The notes under the pieces were generated by a model that was not told where the DNA came from, did not search any database, and saw only the letters and a program-made list of their open reading frames with translations. Positions 25,701 through 34,065 of a stretch of 64,000 nt of DNA are shown here, piece after piece (the first letter of the stretch is position 1; every line of letters starts with the position of its first letter). The stretch lies in contig NZ_CP176580.1 in assembly GCF_046271865.1 (NCBI RefSeq), forward strand, positions 806,001 through 870,000. The letters run 5' to 3'. The position numbers and the translations under genes are program-made. The DNA is from Nitrincola salilacus (GTDB lineage: Bacteria > Pseudomonadota > Gammaproteobacteria > Pseudomonadales > Balneatricaceae).

Positions 25701-26613
25701 TCAGGCTATGCGTGATAATCCTGTGGGTGCAAAGCAGGAGTTTGATCAACTGCTTGATCGTGAAGATCCAGGCCTGCATGCGCATCTGAGTTTCGATCTG
25801 AATGATGATGTGGCTGCGCCTTTCATCAATCGTGGAGAAGCTCCGCGTATTGCTATTCTGCGTGAGCAGGGCGTCAATGGTCAGGTAGAAATGGGGGCTG
25901 CATTTGATCGTGCGGGGTTTGCTGCGATCGACGTGCATATGAGTGATATTCTGTCGGGCCGTGTCACGCTGGATCAGTTCCGTGGTCTGGTTGCCTGTGG
26001 GGGCTTCTCCTATGGTGATGTGTTGGGTGCAGGCGAGGGGTGGGCCAAGTCGATACTCTTCAATGAGCGTGCGCGTGATCAGTTCGCGGCCTATTTCCAG
26101 CGCGAAGATGCGTTTGCGCTGGGTGTTTGCAACGGTTGTCAGATGTTGTCAAATCTGCATGATCTGATACCGGGAGCTGAGCTCTGGCCACACTTCGTGC
26201 GTAACAGTTCCGAGCAGTTTGAAGGGCGTGTTGCGATGGTTGAAGTGCAGGAGAGTGAGTCTATATTCCTGCAGGGTATGAGTGGTTCACGCATGCCGAT
26301 TGCGATTGCGCATGGTGAAGGGCGCGCCGAGTTCAAGAGTATAGAGCAGCTGCAGTCGCTGGAACGCTCCGGCAAAGTGGCCCTGCGCTATGTTGATAAT
26401 TACGGACGTGTCACCGAGCAGTACCCGGCCAACCCGAATGGTTCACCTGAGGGTATTTCGGGTCTTACGGCTGCGGGCGGTCGAGTGACAATCATGATGC
26501 CGCATCCAGAACGGGTATTCCGTGCGGTGCAGAACTCCTGGCGCGCTGATGAGTGGCAGGAAGATGCTCCGTGGATGAGGATGTTTCGTAATGCCAGAGT
26601 CTGGATCGGCTGA
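22711..26613 (+). CDS. purL: Phosphoribosylformylglycinamidine synthase
   Basis: The 1300-residue single-chain form converts FGAR, glutamine and ATP to FGAM in purine synthesis. It starts MLVMRGAPALSAFR, close to the E. coli start. Visible parts are the N-terminal PurS-like domain, the two AIRS-like halves (QANSEHCRHKIFN, METHNHPTAI-type motif at KVETHNHPTAIAP) and the C-terminal glutaminase with nucleophile Cys in GVCNGCQML and the His/Glu pair in PHPERVFR. A GAGG site lies ahead of the ATG. Confidence 0.97.
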   Translation: MLVMRGAPALSAFRHDKLLTSLQALASQVTGVYAEYVHFADLEADLTQDEIKVLEHILRYGPSAQAEEPGGDLFLVTPRPGTISPWSSKASDIAHNCGLTSILRLERGLAYYIDVDSALTQQQRQSIEVVLHDRMVEAVFSSIDQAGQLFRHETPRELAHVDLLAGGREALVEANNNLGLALADDEIDYLVQSFIELERNPSDVELMMFAQANSEHCRHKIFNATWDIDGEQQEKSLFGMIKNTNEVGGENVLSAYKDNAAVIAGSNAGRFFPDPESCQYAYHHEAIQILMKVETHNHPTAIAPRPGAATGSGGEIRDEGATGRGSKPKAGLCGFTVSDLNLPGFQQPWESDYGKPDRIVSALDIMIEGPIGAAAFNNEFGRPNLNGYFRTFEQQVNGAAGEEVRGYHKPIMIAGGLGNIRDSHVEKGEITPGAKLICLGGPAMLIGLGGGAASSMASGSSAEDLDFASVQRENPELERRCQEVIDRCWQLGDHNPIAFIHDVGAGGLSNAFPELVKDGGCGGAFEVRNINNDEPGLSPLEIWCNEAQERYVLAVNPEDLDRFRAICERERCPFAVVGEAIGDQHLLLNDQHFENKPVDLPMSVLFGKPPRMHRSVTRATYELPAFDTAGLQLDDAIERVLRLPAVGSKSFLITIGDRTITGQVARDQMVGPWQVPVADCAVTTASYDTYAGEAMAMGERTPLALIDAPASGRISIAETITNLAAARIGDISDIKLSANWMCAAGHPGEDEKLFDTVRAVGMELCPELGITIPVGKDSMSMRTVWREGDESKSVTAPMSLIISGFAPVLDARKTLTPQLRTDQGQTDLLLLDLSKGRNRLGLSALAQVYGQVGQDVPDLDDPQLLIAFFAAIQELNEQGFLLAYHDRSDGGLMATLAEMAFAGHCGVDINLDLLVENEQDLLAALFAEEPGAVIQIRSEHAEQVLTELNAAGLSDCVAVIGSTNPDDHINLFLDDDEIYSRSRVELQRCWAETSYRIQAMRDNPVGAKQEFDQLLDREDPGLHAHLSFDLNDDVAAPFINRGEAPRIAILREQGVNGQVEMGAAFDRAGFAAIDVHMSDILSGRVTLDQFRGLVACGGFSYGDVLGAGEGWAKSILFNERARDQFAAYFQREDAFALGVCNGCQMLSNLHDLIPGAELWPHFVRNSSEQFEGRVAMVEVQESESIFLQGMSGSRMPIAIAHGEGRAEFKSIEQLQSLERSGKVALRYVDNYGRVTEQYPANPNGSPEGISGLTAAGGRVTIMMPHPERVFRAVQNSWRADEWQEDAPWMRMFRNARVWIG

Positions 26614-26640
26614 TCCACCTCTGTTGTATCTTGATGTAAA

Positions 26641-26669
26641 AAGGGTGAGGCGGATATTGCCTCACCCTT
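26641..26669 (+). terminator. Terminator between purL and the convergent M48 peptidase gene
   Basis: AAGGGTGAGGC and GCCTCACCCTT form an 11-bp stem with a 7-base loop. An A-run lies on its left side and a T/C-rich stretch on its right, so it can serve both convergent genes. Confidence 0.75.
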
Positions 26670-26687
26670 CTCCTTCACTTCCTTCGT

Positions 26688-27746
26688 TCATTTTTCCTGC
26701 GTTAATGCACGCCCAATTCTTTCAGAAGTTTCAGGGTGCGTGCTGAGATATTTCAGCAGGGGAGATGCGTCTTCTTCGTTGAGATCAGTGTTCTCTATCA
26801 GTGCACTCATGGCATCGGCAAAGCTGCTGGCAGGTTTGCCCAGTGTCTGTAGATGAGTGATGGCGAAGTCGTCGGCTTCACGCTCCATATCCCGCGAAAA
26901 TGCATTATGCAGCAGGTTGCTTCCCGCACCGAGCAACAGTTCCGATACGGTTTCCAGGTCACCGAACACCAAGCCGAATACCATTGCTGAGCCAAGTGAC
27001 TGGGCAACCAGGCGTAGGCTGTGCTGATGTTCCACATGGCCGATCTCATGTAGCAATATCGCCAGTATCGCATCCGGCTGGTTGCTGAGTAGATTGACCA
27101 GATCATCGGTGATAATGACTGTTCCATCTGGCAGAGCAAAAGCGTTTGCGCCGAACAGATCTGAATGGAAAAAATGCAGTGAGTAGTGTTGATGAGTCAG
27201 TGTTAACTGGCTCAGGGCACTATTCCAGTTATCCCTGATTGTTTGCTGGGTGTCAGGCGGCAACTGCGAGGGAGCAAGGGCCGTTTCACGTAAAGCAACA
27301 AAAGTCTGTTGCCCCATCTGCTTGCTGACATCATCAGGGACCAGTACGACGCTTGCGCTTGCCAGCGATGGGATACCATGAGCCAGCAGCCACCATAGTA
27401 GAATCGGTGATAGCACAATTGCCAGTAGAATACTGAACCGGTTGGTTTCCAGTTTCGCAGCCAGTCGTTGTCTGCGATTCTGATGTGGCCAGCGGAATCC
27501 TGTGTCGAGAGGTGTGAACACAGCGCCATCTGAAAAATTCAGATCTACAGCCAGACCTGGAATGATGCTGCCGCTGAGATATTGATCGGATGCGGCTTCA
27601 TGCAGACGCTGGTCGGTATCAGCATCGAACACTTCAATCCTGCCATCCTCCAGAACGGCGAAGGCATGGTAGGCCTTCGCGGCTCTGGCATTCTGAAAGC
27701 TGCCCTCAATACGAAGCATCTGATCACGCAAGCGAGATGTCGGCAT
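26688..27746 (-). CDS. M48-family membrane metallopeptidase
   Basis: The 352-residue protein has a transmembrane helix near residues 105-125 and the zinc motif HEIGHVEH with a downstream EREAD glutamate, as in HtpX/Oma1-like M48 peptidases. The C-terminal STHPETSERIGRA is also typical. The ATG at 27746 lies inside the 3' end of the DUF898 gene, overlapping by 23 bases, with AGGA seven bases upstream. The DUF898 + M48 pairing recurs in proteobacteria and suggests a joint role in membrane protein quality control. Confidence 0.88.
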   Translation of the reverse strand: MPTSRLRDQMLRIEGSFQNARAAKAYHAFAVLEDGRIEVFDADTDQRLHEAASDQYLSGSIIPGLAVDLNFSDGAVFTPLDTGFRWPHQNRRQRLAAKLETNRFSILLAIVLSPILLWWLLAHGIPSLASASVVLVPDDVSKQMGQQTFVALRETALAPSQLPPDTQQTIRDNWNSALSQLTLTHQHYSLHFFHSDLFGANAFALPDGTVIITDDLVNLLSNQPDAILAILLHEIGHVEHQHSLRLVAQSLGSAMVFGLVFGDLETVSELLLGAGSNLLHNAFSRDMEREADDFAITHLQTLGKPASSFADAMSALIENTDLNEEDASPLLKYLSTHPETSERIGRALTQEK

Positions 27747-28806
27747 CAAAGAATCCTGCTGCTTCTTCGCCGGTTGCTGAGCTTTTTTGTTCTACCGTAT
27801 CAATTAGGGTGTCAGCCTCCGGCTGAATATTCAGTGCGGTAGCTTTGGCCAGAAATCTGCTTTTACGGATGCATGTCCAGGGGTAAGCAAGTCCCAGGCT
27901 GATGATCAGCAGGAGAAAATTGCTCATGAGCAGCCATGCGTAAGGCATTATTTTGACGTTGGAGTGGAAACTGCTGACCCCATCCAGTTCGCTGTTGTTG
28001 TAAATATGATTGCGTACTATGCCGCCATAGATGGCTCCGGAAAGGCTGAATGTCAATAAATAGAACGGAATGACGATGAAGGGGATAAGGGGTGCCAGAT
28101 CTTTGCCATTATCCAGTAGGAAAAGTGATGCAAAGACGCCGATACCAAAAATGAACCCCAGAAGTAATACGGCACCAACGCTGGCAAATGAGGCGACATA
28201 GTATTTACCGGCACCTGCTCTGAACTGAAGTGGTTTGCCGCCATAGCTGATATTGCTATAGATATATTGGTCCATTTTCTTGAACACCCAGGGTAGTGCA
28301 AGAAACAGAGTCAGGGCTGAAGCGATTGGCAGTACGGCAAAAATCAGAAAGGCTTCAATGAAGCGTCCATGAAATGCAAATCTTATCTGGCGATAGCTGG
28401 TCATTCTGAGATTGAAGCGCAGCGACATAATCAGGAGCCAGGGTGAGGCGATGAACAGGACAAAAAGTAATATGACTCCTGCAAGCGGGAAAAAGTGGGA
28501 GATGGCAAAGTAGCAGACGAAAATAGCGGCAGCCAGCAGGCGCCCTCGCAGTATCTGCATAGGAGTGGCCAGATAACGGAAAGCGTGATTTTCAATCCGT
28601 GTATGGCCATAGAAGTATTGGTTTGTGCGTACTGTTGCCCAGGCACTATATATGCCGAGCGTCAGAATGCTTAATAATATATTTACTATCCAGATGCCGA
28701 AGTATTCACCTGAGCGGCCAGTGAAACTGACTTGTGCCTGACGAGTGCTTGGCTGGGATGGAGAGGGTTGGTTGGTAACAACTGTACCGCTGGAGGTTGC
28801 ATCCAT
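27724..28806 (-). CDS. DUF898 (YjgN-like) multispanning membrane protein
   Basis: The 360-residue protein starts with a short polar tail and FTGRSGEYFGIWIVNILLS, the DUF898 signature, then LTLGIYSAWATVRTNQYFYGHT. About six hydrophobic segments are visible, and a second copy of the motif (LLIISLGLAYPWTCIRKSRF) occurs near the C-terminus. It is a YjgN-type inner-membrane protein of unknown function, overlapping the M48 peptidase gene downstream. AAAAGGAC precedes the ATG. Confidence 0.85.
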   Translation of the reverse strand: MDATSSGTVVTNQPSPSQPSTRQAQVSFTGRSGEYFGIWIVNILLSILTLGIYSAWATVRTNQYFYGHTRIENHAFRYLATPMQILRGRLLAAAIFVCYFAISHFFPLAGVILLFVLFIASPWLLIMSLRFNLRMTSYRQIRFAFHGRFIEAFLIFAVLPIASALTLFLALPWVFKKMDQYIYSNISYGGKPLQFRAGAGKYYVASFASVGAVLLLGFIFGIGVFASLFLLDNGKDLAPLIPFIVIPFYLLTFSLSGAIYGGIVRNHIYNNSELDGVSSFHSNVKIMPYAWLLMSNFLLLIISLGLAYPWTCIRKSRFLAKATALNIQPEADTLIDTVEQKSSATGEEAAGFFDADISLA

Positions 28807-28918
28807 GGCGACCTTGTCCTTTTGGTGGTTTGTAGAATTCCTGAGGGCACTTTATAACGAAATATAGAACTTTTTTCAATCGTAGATGTCGCGAGAGGGC
28901 TGTTACGAGGGGTATAAC

Positions 28919-28947
28919 GAAAAACAGGAGCCATAGGCTCCTGTTTT
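28919..28947 (-). terminator. Terminator of the OmpA-like gene
   Basis: AAAACAGGAGCC and GGCTCCTGTTTT form a perfect 12-bp stem with a 3-base loop; on the minus strand it ends in a T-run, 28 bases after the gene's stop. Confidence 0.85.
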
Positions 28948-28974
28948 GAGTACTGTCAAAGCGTTAGCTTTGGA

Positions 28975-29574
28975 TCAGTTGCTCTTTGTGCCTTTGATTT
29001 CGACGTCAACACGACGGTCTGGGCGCAGGCAAGAGATCAGCTCAGCACCGCGGCCTGTGCAGTTAGCAACAGGTGAACGGCTACCCATGGAGCTGGTAGA
29101 TACTTTAGATCCATCAACGCCTGCACTGGTCAGAGCGGCAGCGACGGCATCAGCACGACGCTGAGACAGACGATCGTTGTAGGCTACCTGACCGATACGG
29201 TCTGCATGACCTACCAGGTTGATGCTTTCAACGCTGGCCATGGAACCAATGTGGCTGACGATGGTAGAGATATCACCAACACGAGTGCTGTCGAAGTCGA
29301 AGTACAAAGCGAATTTGTTTTCAACTTCCATCATTGTCTGTGCAGGCGCAGCAGGAGTTGGGGTTGGAGCAGGAGCTGGTTCAGCCTGGGCAACGTAGCC
29401 TGGGCAGCCTTCTACAACCTTGTCCTGTGTCCAGGAAGAGGTTTTCCAGCAGTCGTTCAGCGTAGTGCGCCATACAGTGTTGGTAGAGTTAGCGGCATAG
29501 CCGGGAACCTGAGCCTGTACACTGGTTACGCCCAGTGCCAGTGCCAGTCCAGCAGCAATTGCAATTTTCTTCAT
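28975..29574 (-). CDS. OmpA-family outer-membrane/peptidoglycan-binding protein
   Basis: The protein has 199 residues. A Sec signal peptide (MKKIAIAAGLALALGVTSVQA) precedes a region with CWKTSSWTQDKVVEGC, a Pro/Ala linker (PAPAPTPTPAAPAQ) and an OmpA C-terminal domain: FALYFDFDSTRV, INLVGHADRIGQVAYNDRLSQRRADAV, SMGSRSPV, DRRVDVEI. The last part binds peptidoglycan diaminopimelate. No beta-barrel is present, so it is a periplasmic or lipoprotein-like OmpA relative without a lipobox. Of three consecutive ATG codons, the third (29574) is best spaced from AAGGAA. Confidence 0.88.
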   Translation of the reverse strand: MKKIAIAAGLALALGVTSVQAQVPGYAANSTNTVWRTTLNDCWKTSSWTQDKVVEGCPGYVAQAEPAPAPTPTPAAPAQTMMEVENKFALYFDFDSTRVGDISTIVSHIGSMASVESINLVGHADRIGQVAYNDRLSQRRADAVAAALTSAGVDGSKVSTSSMGSRSPVANCTGRGAELISCLRPDRRVDVEIKGTKSN

Positions 29575-29651
29575 CATCATTTCCTTGTGCCAGGTTGGAT
29601 GTTGGTCAGTCAGTTATCAATTTCAGCCTATTAGAACAGCCTTAACCTTAA

Positions 29652-29679
29652 CCTAAGTTAAACCACCTAAGTTTAACCA
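29652..29679. repeat. Tandem 14-bp repeat upstream of the OmpA-like gene
   Basis: CCTAAGTTAAACCA (29652-29665) is followed directly by CCTAAGTTTAACCA (29666-29679), with one mismatch. CCTTAACCTTAA precedes it. It lies about 80-105 bases upstream of the ompA-like start, where it could bind a regulator. Confidence 0.5.
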
Positions 29680-29746
29680 TAGCGGTTGCCGGGCTCAACT
29701 GATACAGTTATATAATACTCAAAGAGTATATCAGATTACAGCGAAT

Positions 29747-30046
29747 TCAAGGTAATACCTTTTTAAACGGCTTAACAGTCACCTTCTCGTATACCCCTGC
29801 AAGAAGATAAGGGTCCTGATCTGCCCAGTTTCTGGCAGCCAGAAGCGACTCAAACTCTGCAACCACCAGGCTTCCGGTAAAGCCGGCAGGTCCCGGGTCG
29901 TCTTGGTCGACGGCCGGATGTGGCCCTGCCAGCAGGAGGCGGCCTTGTTCTTTCAGTGCTTGCAGGCGTTCCAGGTGTGCCGGTCTGGATTTCATCCTTG
30001 CATCCAGGCTATTCGCTGCATCTTCTGCAATAATGGCATAATACAT
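29747..30046 (-). CDS. YciI-family protein
   Basis: The 99-residue protein has the YciI-like fold pattern: MYYAIIAEDAANSLDARMK, HLERLQALKEQGRLLLAGP and FESLLAARNWADQDPYLLAGVYEKVTVKPFK. The conserved His (HL) and Asp (DPY) of the family are present. YciI proteins have poorly defined enzymatic roles. CGGAGAAC precedes the ATG. Confidence 0.88.
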   Translation of the reverse strand: MYYAIIAEDAANSLDARMKSRPAHLERLQALKEQGRLLLAGPHPAVDQDDPGPAGFTGSLVVAEFESLLAARNWADQDPYLLAGVYEKVTVKPFKKVLP

Positions 30047-30164
30047 GACGTTCTCCGGGCAGATAAGTTCAATTTTTATTAATTAATGCGTTGAATCTAT
30101 CATCAGCGATTATAATGTCAGTGATCAACCCCTGAAGTCGATTTCAATTTTCAGTCAAGAGGTA

Positions 30165-31028
30165 GTGGTGGGCATTTCGGAAATAAAGCAGCCAGTATAT
30201 GATTTGCATTGCCACAGCACGGCTTCTGATGGTCTGTTATCCCCCTTTGAATTGATTGATGAGGCTGACGCCCGTGGTGTGCTTTATCTGGCGTTGACCG
30301 ATCATGATACGCTCGGAGGGCTTGAGGCTGCTCGTGCTGCGGTGTCTGATAAAGCGTTGAGTTTGATTAATGGAGTTGAGTTGACCTGCACGTGGCAGCG
30401 GCACTGCATTCATGTGTTGGGGTTGGGTTTTGATGCCGACTCTTCATGTTTCAAGCCTTATCTCGCGCGCCTTGATGCATTGCGACTGGAGAGGGCAGAG
30501 CGTATAGCCAGAAAGCTGGAGCAAAAGCGCTTGCCGAATTTACTCCAGGAGGCACTCGCGATTGCAGCGGGTGGGCAGATAGGGCGGCCTCATTTTGCGG
30601 CTGCCCTTATTAATGCGGGTATCGTTGAAACTGCGCAAGAGGCTTTTGAGCGCTTCCTCGGTAGAAATAAAGCGGGTGATGTAAAGGTGGACTGGCCGAA
30701 TATTGAAGAAGCCGTGAGTGTTGTTAAGGCAGCTGGGGGGTTGTCGGCTATAGCTCACCCTACAAAATACAACCTGACGTTTACCAAAATCCGCCAGCTC
30801 TGTGATGATTTTAAGTCTATGGGAGGGGATGGTCTGGAAATTAGTTATCCCGGTGTTATTCCTGATCATACGCGTGAGTTGCAGCGTATCGCATCACAAA
30901 GAGGGTTGCTTGTTTCCGGGGGGAGTGACTTCCATTCCAATAATAATCGCTGGTCTGCTTTGGGGCGTTTTCCTCCGTTGCCGATAGGTGAAGGGCATCT
31001 GTTACATGCGTTGAATGTTATACTGTGA
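30165..31028 (+). CDS. rnm: PHP-domain 5'-3' exoribonuclease/phosphoesterase (Rnm/YciV)
   Basis: The 287-residue PHP-family metallophosphoesterase has YDLHCHSTASDG, LALTDHDTLGG, NGVELTC, RPHFAAALI, AHPTKYN and GSDFHSNN, all metal-ligand motifs. YciV/RNase AM in E. coli removes nucleotides from 5' ends of RNA and hydrolyses 3',5'-bisphosphate nucleotides. It starts at GTG 30165 (a second GTG follows at once) after AAGAGG. The yciO homologue follows in the same direction, as in E. coli. Confidence 0.88.
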   Translation: MVGISEIKQPVYDLHCHSTASDGLLSPFELIDEADARGVLYLALTDHDTLGGLEAARAAVSDKALSLINGVELTCTWQRHCIHVLGLGFDADSSCFKPYLARLDALRLERAERIARKLEQKRLPNLLQEALAIAAGGQIGRPHFAAALINAGIVETAQEAFERFLGRNKAGDVKVDWPNIEEAVSVVKAAGGLSAIAHPTKYNLTFTKIRQLCDDFKSMGGDGLEISYPGVIPDHTRELQRIASQRGLLVSGGSDFHSNNNRWSALGRFPPLPIGEGHLLHALNVIL

Positions 31029-31075
31029 TCCCATGTCGTCCATGAAGTGTTATTCAGATCGCTTGAGGTAAAGTC

Positions 31076-31696
31076 GTGAGCCAGTTTTTTCAGATACATC
31101 AGGATAACCCTCAGAAGAGGCTTATTCTTCAGGCGGTTGAAATTTTGCGCCAGGGTGGCGTTATAATTTACCCTACAGATTGTGCTTATGCCTTGGGCTG
31201 CTGCCTGGAGAATAAGAAGGCACTTGATAGGATAAAGCAGATCAGGCAATTGGATGATAAGCATAACTTCACACTAGTCTGTCGTGATCTTTCTGTTATC
31301 TCCACTTATGCCAAGGTCGATAATCAGGTTTATCGGTTGCTTAAGGCTCATACTCCTGGCGCTTATACCTTTATTCTCAACGCCACGACGGAAGTGCCCC
31401 GACGCCTGCTGCATCCTAAAAGGCGCACCATCGGCATGCGTGTTCCGGATAATCAGATCGTTCTTGATCTTCTGGATGTACTGGGTGAGCCGATTATGAG
31501 TACTTCTCTTATTCTGCCGGGTGATGATCTTCCATTGACCGACCCTTACGACATGCGAGATACACTGCAGCATCAGGTGGATCTGATTATTGATGGTGGT
31601 TTTTGTGGTATGGAAGCCACAACTGTTATTAATCTGACCGGTGACGTTCCTGAGCTTATGAGAGAGGGAGCGGGAGATGTTGCCCATTTCATTTAA
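31076..31696 (+). CDS. yciO: YciO-type Sua5/YrdC-domain protein
   Basis: The 206-residue protein has the YrdC fold motifs: GGVIIYPTDCAYALGC, the KQIRQLDDKHNFTLVCRDLS loop and TPGAYTFILNATTEVPRRLLHPKRRTIGMRVP. It lacks the C-terminal Sua5 domain. YrdC/Sua5 makes threonylcarbamoyl-AMP; the YciO branch is a paralogue whose role is less clear. GTG start at 31076 with GAGG upstream. Confidence 0.88.
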   Translation: MSQFFQIHQDNPQKRLILQAVEILRQGGVIIYPTDCAYALGCCLENKKALDRIKQIRQLDDKHNFTLVCRDLSVISTYAKVDNQVYRLLKAHTPGAYTFILNATTEVPRRLLHPKRRTIGMRVPDNQIVLDLLDVLGEPIMSTSLILPGDDLPLTDPYDMRDTLQHQVDLIIDGGFCGMEATTVINLTGDVPELMREGAGDVAHFI

Positions 31697-31756
31697 GCTT
31701 TAGTGGCTGGTTGAATGTATTTGAATGTATTGGGGTGGTATTTTTTTGTGCATCAC

Positions 31757-31784
31757 TTGCAATATTTGGATATATCTAGATAAT
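31757..31784 (+). promoter_or_regulatory. Candidate sigma-70 promoter for the H-NS-like gene
   Basis: TTGCAA (31757-31762) and GATAAT (31779-31784) are 16 bases apart within an AT-rich region, 50 bases before the H-NS-like start. Confidence 0.45.
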
Positions 31785-31833
31785 TGGTTTTATATTTATC
31801 TCTCAGTAAACAGCTAATCCGGAATTAATTATC

Positions 31834-32226
31834 ATGTCAGACTTTATTAAAGTACTTACGCGCAAAAACTCTTTGAGAAAGCAGGTGCAGGAAATATCAG
31901 TTGGCGATATCGAAAAGGTTATCGGTGACCTGTCTGATATTCTCCAGGAAAAACTGGATGAAGCTGCTGCCAGAGAGGCTGTCGAACAAGAGAAAAAAGC
32001 CAAGATTGAAGAAATACGCAAAGCAATGCAGTCAGCGGGTCTCGAGCTTGGCGATCTGGCTGAGGTGGGTGATTCTCTGCAGCGTAAAAGCGTCAAGGCA
32101 AAGTATTCTATCGTTGATGCTCAGGGTGAGCGTCATGAATGGTCAGGCAGAGGGCGTACGCCAACTGTGTTTAAAGAGTATATGGAATCCAAAGGTATTT
32201 CCAAAGAGCAGTTGCCATCGGCCTGA
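31834..32226 (+). CDS. H-NS-family nucleoid protein
   Basis: The 130-residue protein has an N-terminal coiled-coil oligomerisation region (residues 20-85) and a C-terminal DNA-binding domain ending GERHEWSGRGRTPTVFKEYMES. The GRGRTP AT-hook-like loop (GRGRxP) and the following W/Y-rich pattern define H-NS. By family knowledge it silences AT-rich acquired DNA, such as the left part of this window. The AT-rich leader is consistent with autoregulation. A terminator follows. Confidence 0.88.
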   Translation: MSDFIKVLTRKNSLRKQVQEISVGDIEKVIGDLSDILQEKLDEAAAREAVEQEKKAKIEEIRKAMQSAGLELGDLAEVGDSLQRKSVKAKYSIVDAQGERHEWSGRGRTPTVFKEYMESKGISKEQLPSA

Positions 32227-32257
32227 TCTTGTAAGCTTCTGTTAATATTGTCATACC

Positions 32258-32287
32258 GGCCCTCCAGGTTTCCTGTGGGGCTTTTTA
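32258..32287 (+). terminator. Terminator of the H-NS-like gene
   Basis: GCCC-TC-CAGG and CCTG-TG-GGGC pair around a TTT loop with a small internal mismatch, followed by a five-T run. Confidence 0.65.
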
Positions 32288-32308
32288 CGTCTTATTGAAG
32301 GTTGCGTC

Positions 32309-33220
32309 ATGGACAGTGAAAAACTGCAAAAAGTATTGGCGCGCTCCGGTTTTGGCTCACGTCGTGAGATGGAGCGTTGGATTGAAGAAAAAAAAGTCAG
32401 CATGAATGGGGTAGTGGCAACCCTCGGTGATCGTGTGACGCCTCTGGATAAGGTGTCGCTGAATGGCAAATTGGTGGAGCTGGTATTTGCCGGCGAAGAG
32501 CCGCGCCGTGTCCTGTTGTATAACAAGCCTTTGGGTGAAGTGTGTACGCGCCATGATCCTGAAGGCAGGCCGACGGTCTTTGATGCCTTGCCGCCGCTTA
32601 AGCAGGGTCGCTGGATTGCGGTCGGACGCCTGGATATCAACACCACAGGATTGCTGATTTTTACCACGGATGGTGAGCTGGCCAATAAGATGATGCACCC
32701 TTCTGCCAGGATTGATCGCGAGTATGCGGTACGTGTGCTGGGTGAAGTGGATGAAGAGATGCTGGAGCGCCTGAAGAAAGGCGTGCTGCTCGATGATGGT
32801 ATGGCAAACTTTACCGATGTGCAGTTTTTTGATGGTGAAGGTGCTAACAAGTGGTACCACTGCGTCGTGATGGAAGGGCGTAATCGCGAAGTCAGGCGTC
32901 TGTGGGAGTCTCAGGGGCTCAAGGTCAGCCGTCTCAAGCGGGTTCGCTTCGGGCCAGTGTTTATGCCCAGCGATATCAAGGTTGGAACCTGGAAGGAAAT
33001 GGATCGCAAGGCGTGTAATGTGCTGGCGCTGCAGATGGGTCTCGAGCAGGATACCAGTCGCGTGGTCAGAACGCCGATTCAGCGTGCAGCAGATGAGCGT
33101 TTGCATAAAAAGCAGCGTGTGCGTCAGTCGGCTGATAAAGAGCGGGTCGTACGTCAGGAGGTCAAGCAGAAGCGTAAAACGGGCAAGGTGCGCTCTGTCG
33201 GTAAGCGTCACGCGCGCTGA
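32309..33220 (+). CDS. rluB: 23S rRNA pseudouridine(2605) synthase RluB
   Basis: The 303-residue protein has an N-terminal S4 RNA-binding domain (KLQKVLARSGFGSRREMERWI) and a pseudouridine synthase domain with the catalytic Asp in GRLDINTTGLLIFTTDGELAN, then EGRNREVRRLWESQG. The basic C-terminal tail (RQEVKQKRKTGKVRSVGKR) is typical of RluB rather than RluE/RluF. It isomerises U2605 of 23S rRNA. Confidence 0.93.
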   Translation: MDSEKLQKVLARSGFGSRREMERWIEEKKVSMNGVVATLGDRVTPLDKVSLNGKLVELVFAGEEPRRVLLYNKPLGEVCTRHDPEGRPTVFDALPPLKQGRWIAVGRLDINTTGLLIFTTDGELANKMMHPSARIDREYAVRVLGEVDEEMLERLKKGVLLDDGMANFTDVQFFDGEGANKWYHCVVMEGRNREVRRLWESQGLKVSRLKRVRFGPVFMPSDIKVGTWKEMDRKACNVLALQMGLEQDTSRVVRTPIQRAADERLHKKQRVRQSADKERVVRQEVKQKRKTGKVRSVGKRHAR

Positions 33221-33224
33221 ATTG

Positions 33225-33257
33225 AAAAGCCCGGCTATGATGCCGGGCTTTTCTTTT
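33225..33257. terminator. Bidirectional terminator between rluB and yciK
   Basis: AAAAGCCCGGC (33225-33235) and GCCGGGCTTTT (33242-33252) form a perfect 11-bp stem with a 6-base loop and A/T tracts on both sides, serving the two convergent genes. Confidence 0.85.
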
Positions 33258-33266
33258 CAGTTGCTG

Positions 33267-34025
33267 TCACAGTGGTTGTCCGTTGCCTTGTGCGTCCAGT
33301 GTGCTGCCGTTCTGGCCTTTGCTGTCGGGCCCCATCAGATAAAGATACAGGGGCATTATTTCGGCAGGGGTGGGGTTGCTTTCCGGATTCTCAGCCGGGT
33401 AGGCGTTGGCGCGCATATTGGTTCGAGTGGCGCCGGGATTGATGCAGTTGACGCGAATGTTGCCGGAGTTTTCCAACTCGTCGGCCAGTACCTGCATCAT
33501 TCCTTCTGTCGCAAATTTTGAGACGGCATAAGCGCCCCAGTAGGCTTTACCTTTGCGTCCTACGCTGGAGCTGGTGAAGACCACTGATGCGTCATCTGAG
33601 GCTCGCAACAACGGCATCAAAGTCTGGGTCATCATGAAGGCGGAGTTGACATTAACCTGCATCACCTGCAGCCAGATGGTTGGGTCGTAGTTTTCGATAG
33701 GTGTGCGAACACCAAGCAGGCTGGCGTTGTGCAGAATGCCATCCAGTTTTCCGAACTCCTGATACAGTGTGTTGCACAGTTCAATGAAATCGTGCTCGCC
33801 AGCACTTTCCAGATTCAGCGGTACGATGGCTGGTTGTGGATAGCCGGCAGCTTCCAGTTCGTCATATAGAGATTCCAGTTTTTCAGTGGTCCTGCCCAGC
33901 AGGATGACGGTAGCGCCATGGGCAGCAAACTGCCGGGCTGCTTCTCTGCCTATGCCATCACCTGCGCCAGTGACCAGAATAATGCGATCTTTCAGCAGAT
34001 CGGTGGGTGCGCTGTATGCAAACAT
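33267..34025 (-). CDS. yciK: YciK-family short-chain dehydrogenase
   Basis: The 252-residue SDR has the NAD(P) motif TGAGDGIG, the NAS strand (HNASLLG), the catalytic Ser (FTSSSVGR) and YxxxK (YAVSKFATE). The family is annotated as YciK, an uncharacterised oxidoreductase. It follows mupP, as in Pseudomonas, and ends at the shared bidirectional terminator. Confidence 0.9.
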   Translation of the reverse strand: MFAYSAPTDLLKDRIILVTGAGDGIGREAARQFAAHGATVILLGRTTEKLESLYDELEAAGYPQPAIVPLNLESAGEHDFIELCNTLYQEFGKLDGILHNASLLGVRTPIENYDPTIWLQVMQVNVNSAFMMTQTLMPLLRASDDASVVFTSSSVGRKGKAYWGAYAVSKFATEGMMQVLADELENSGNIRVNCINPGATRTNMRANAYPAENPESNPTPAEIMPLYLYLMGPDSKGQNGSTLDAQGNGQPL

Positions 34026-34065
34026 GATCGGTCAGGGTCCTTTTTCATCCGTTATCGCAGCTGCC

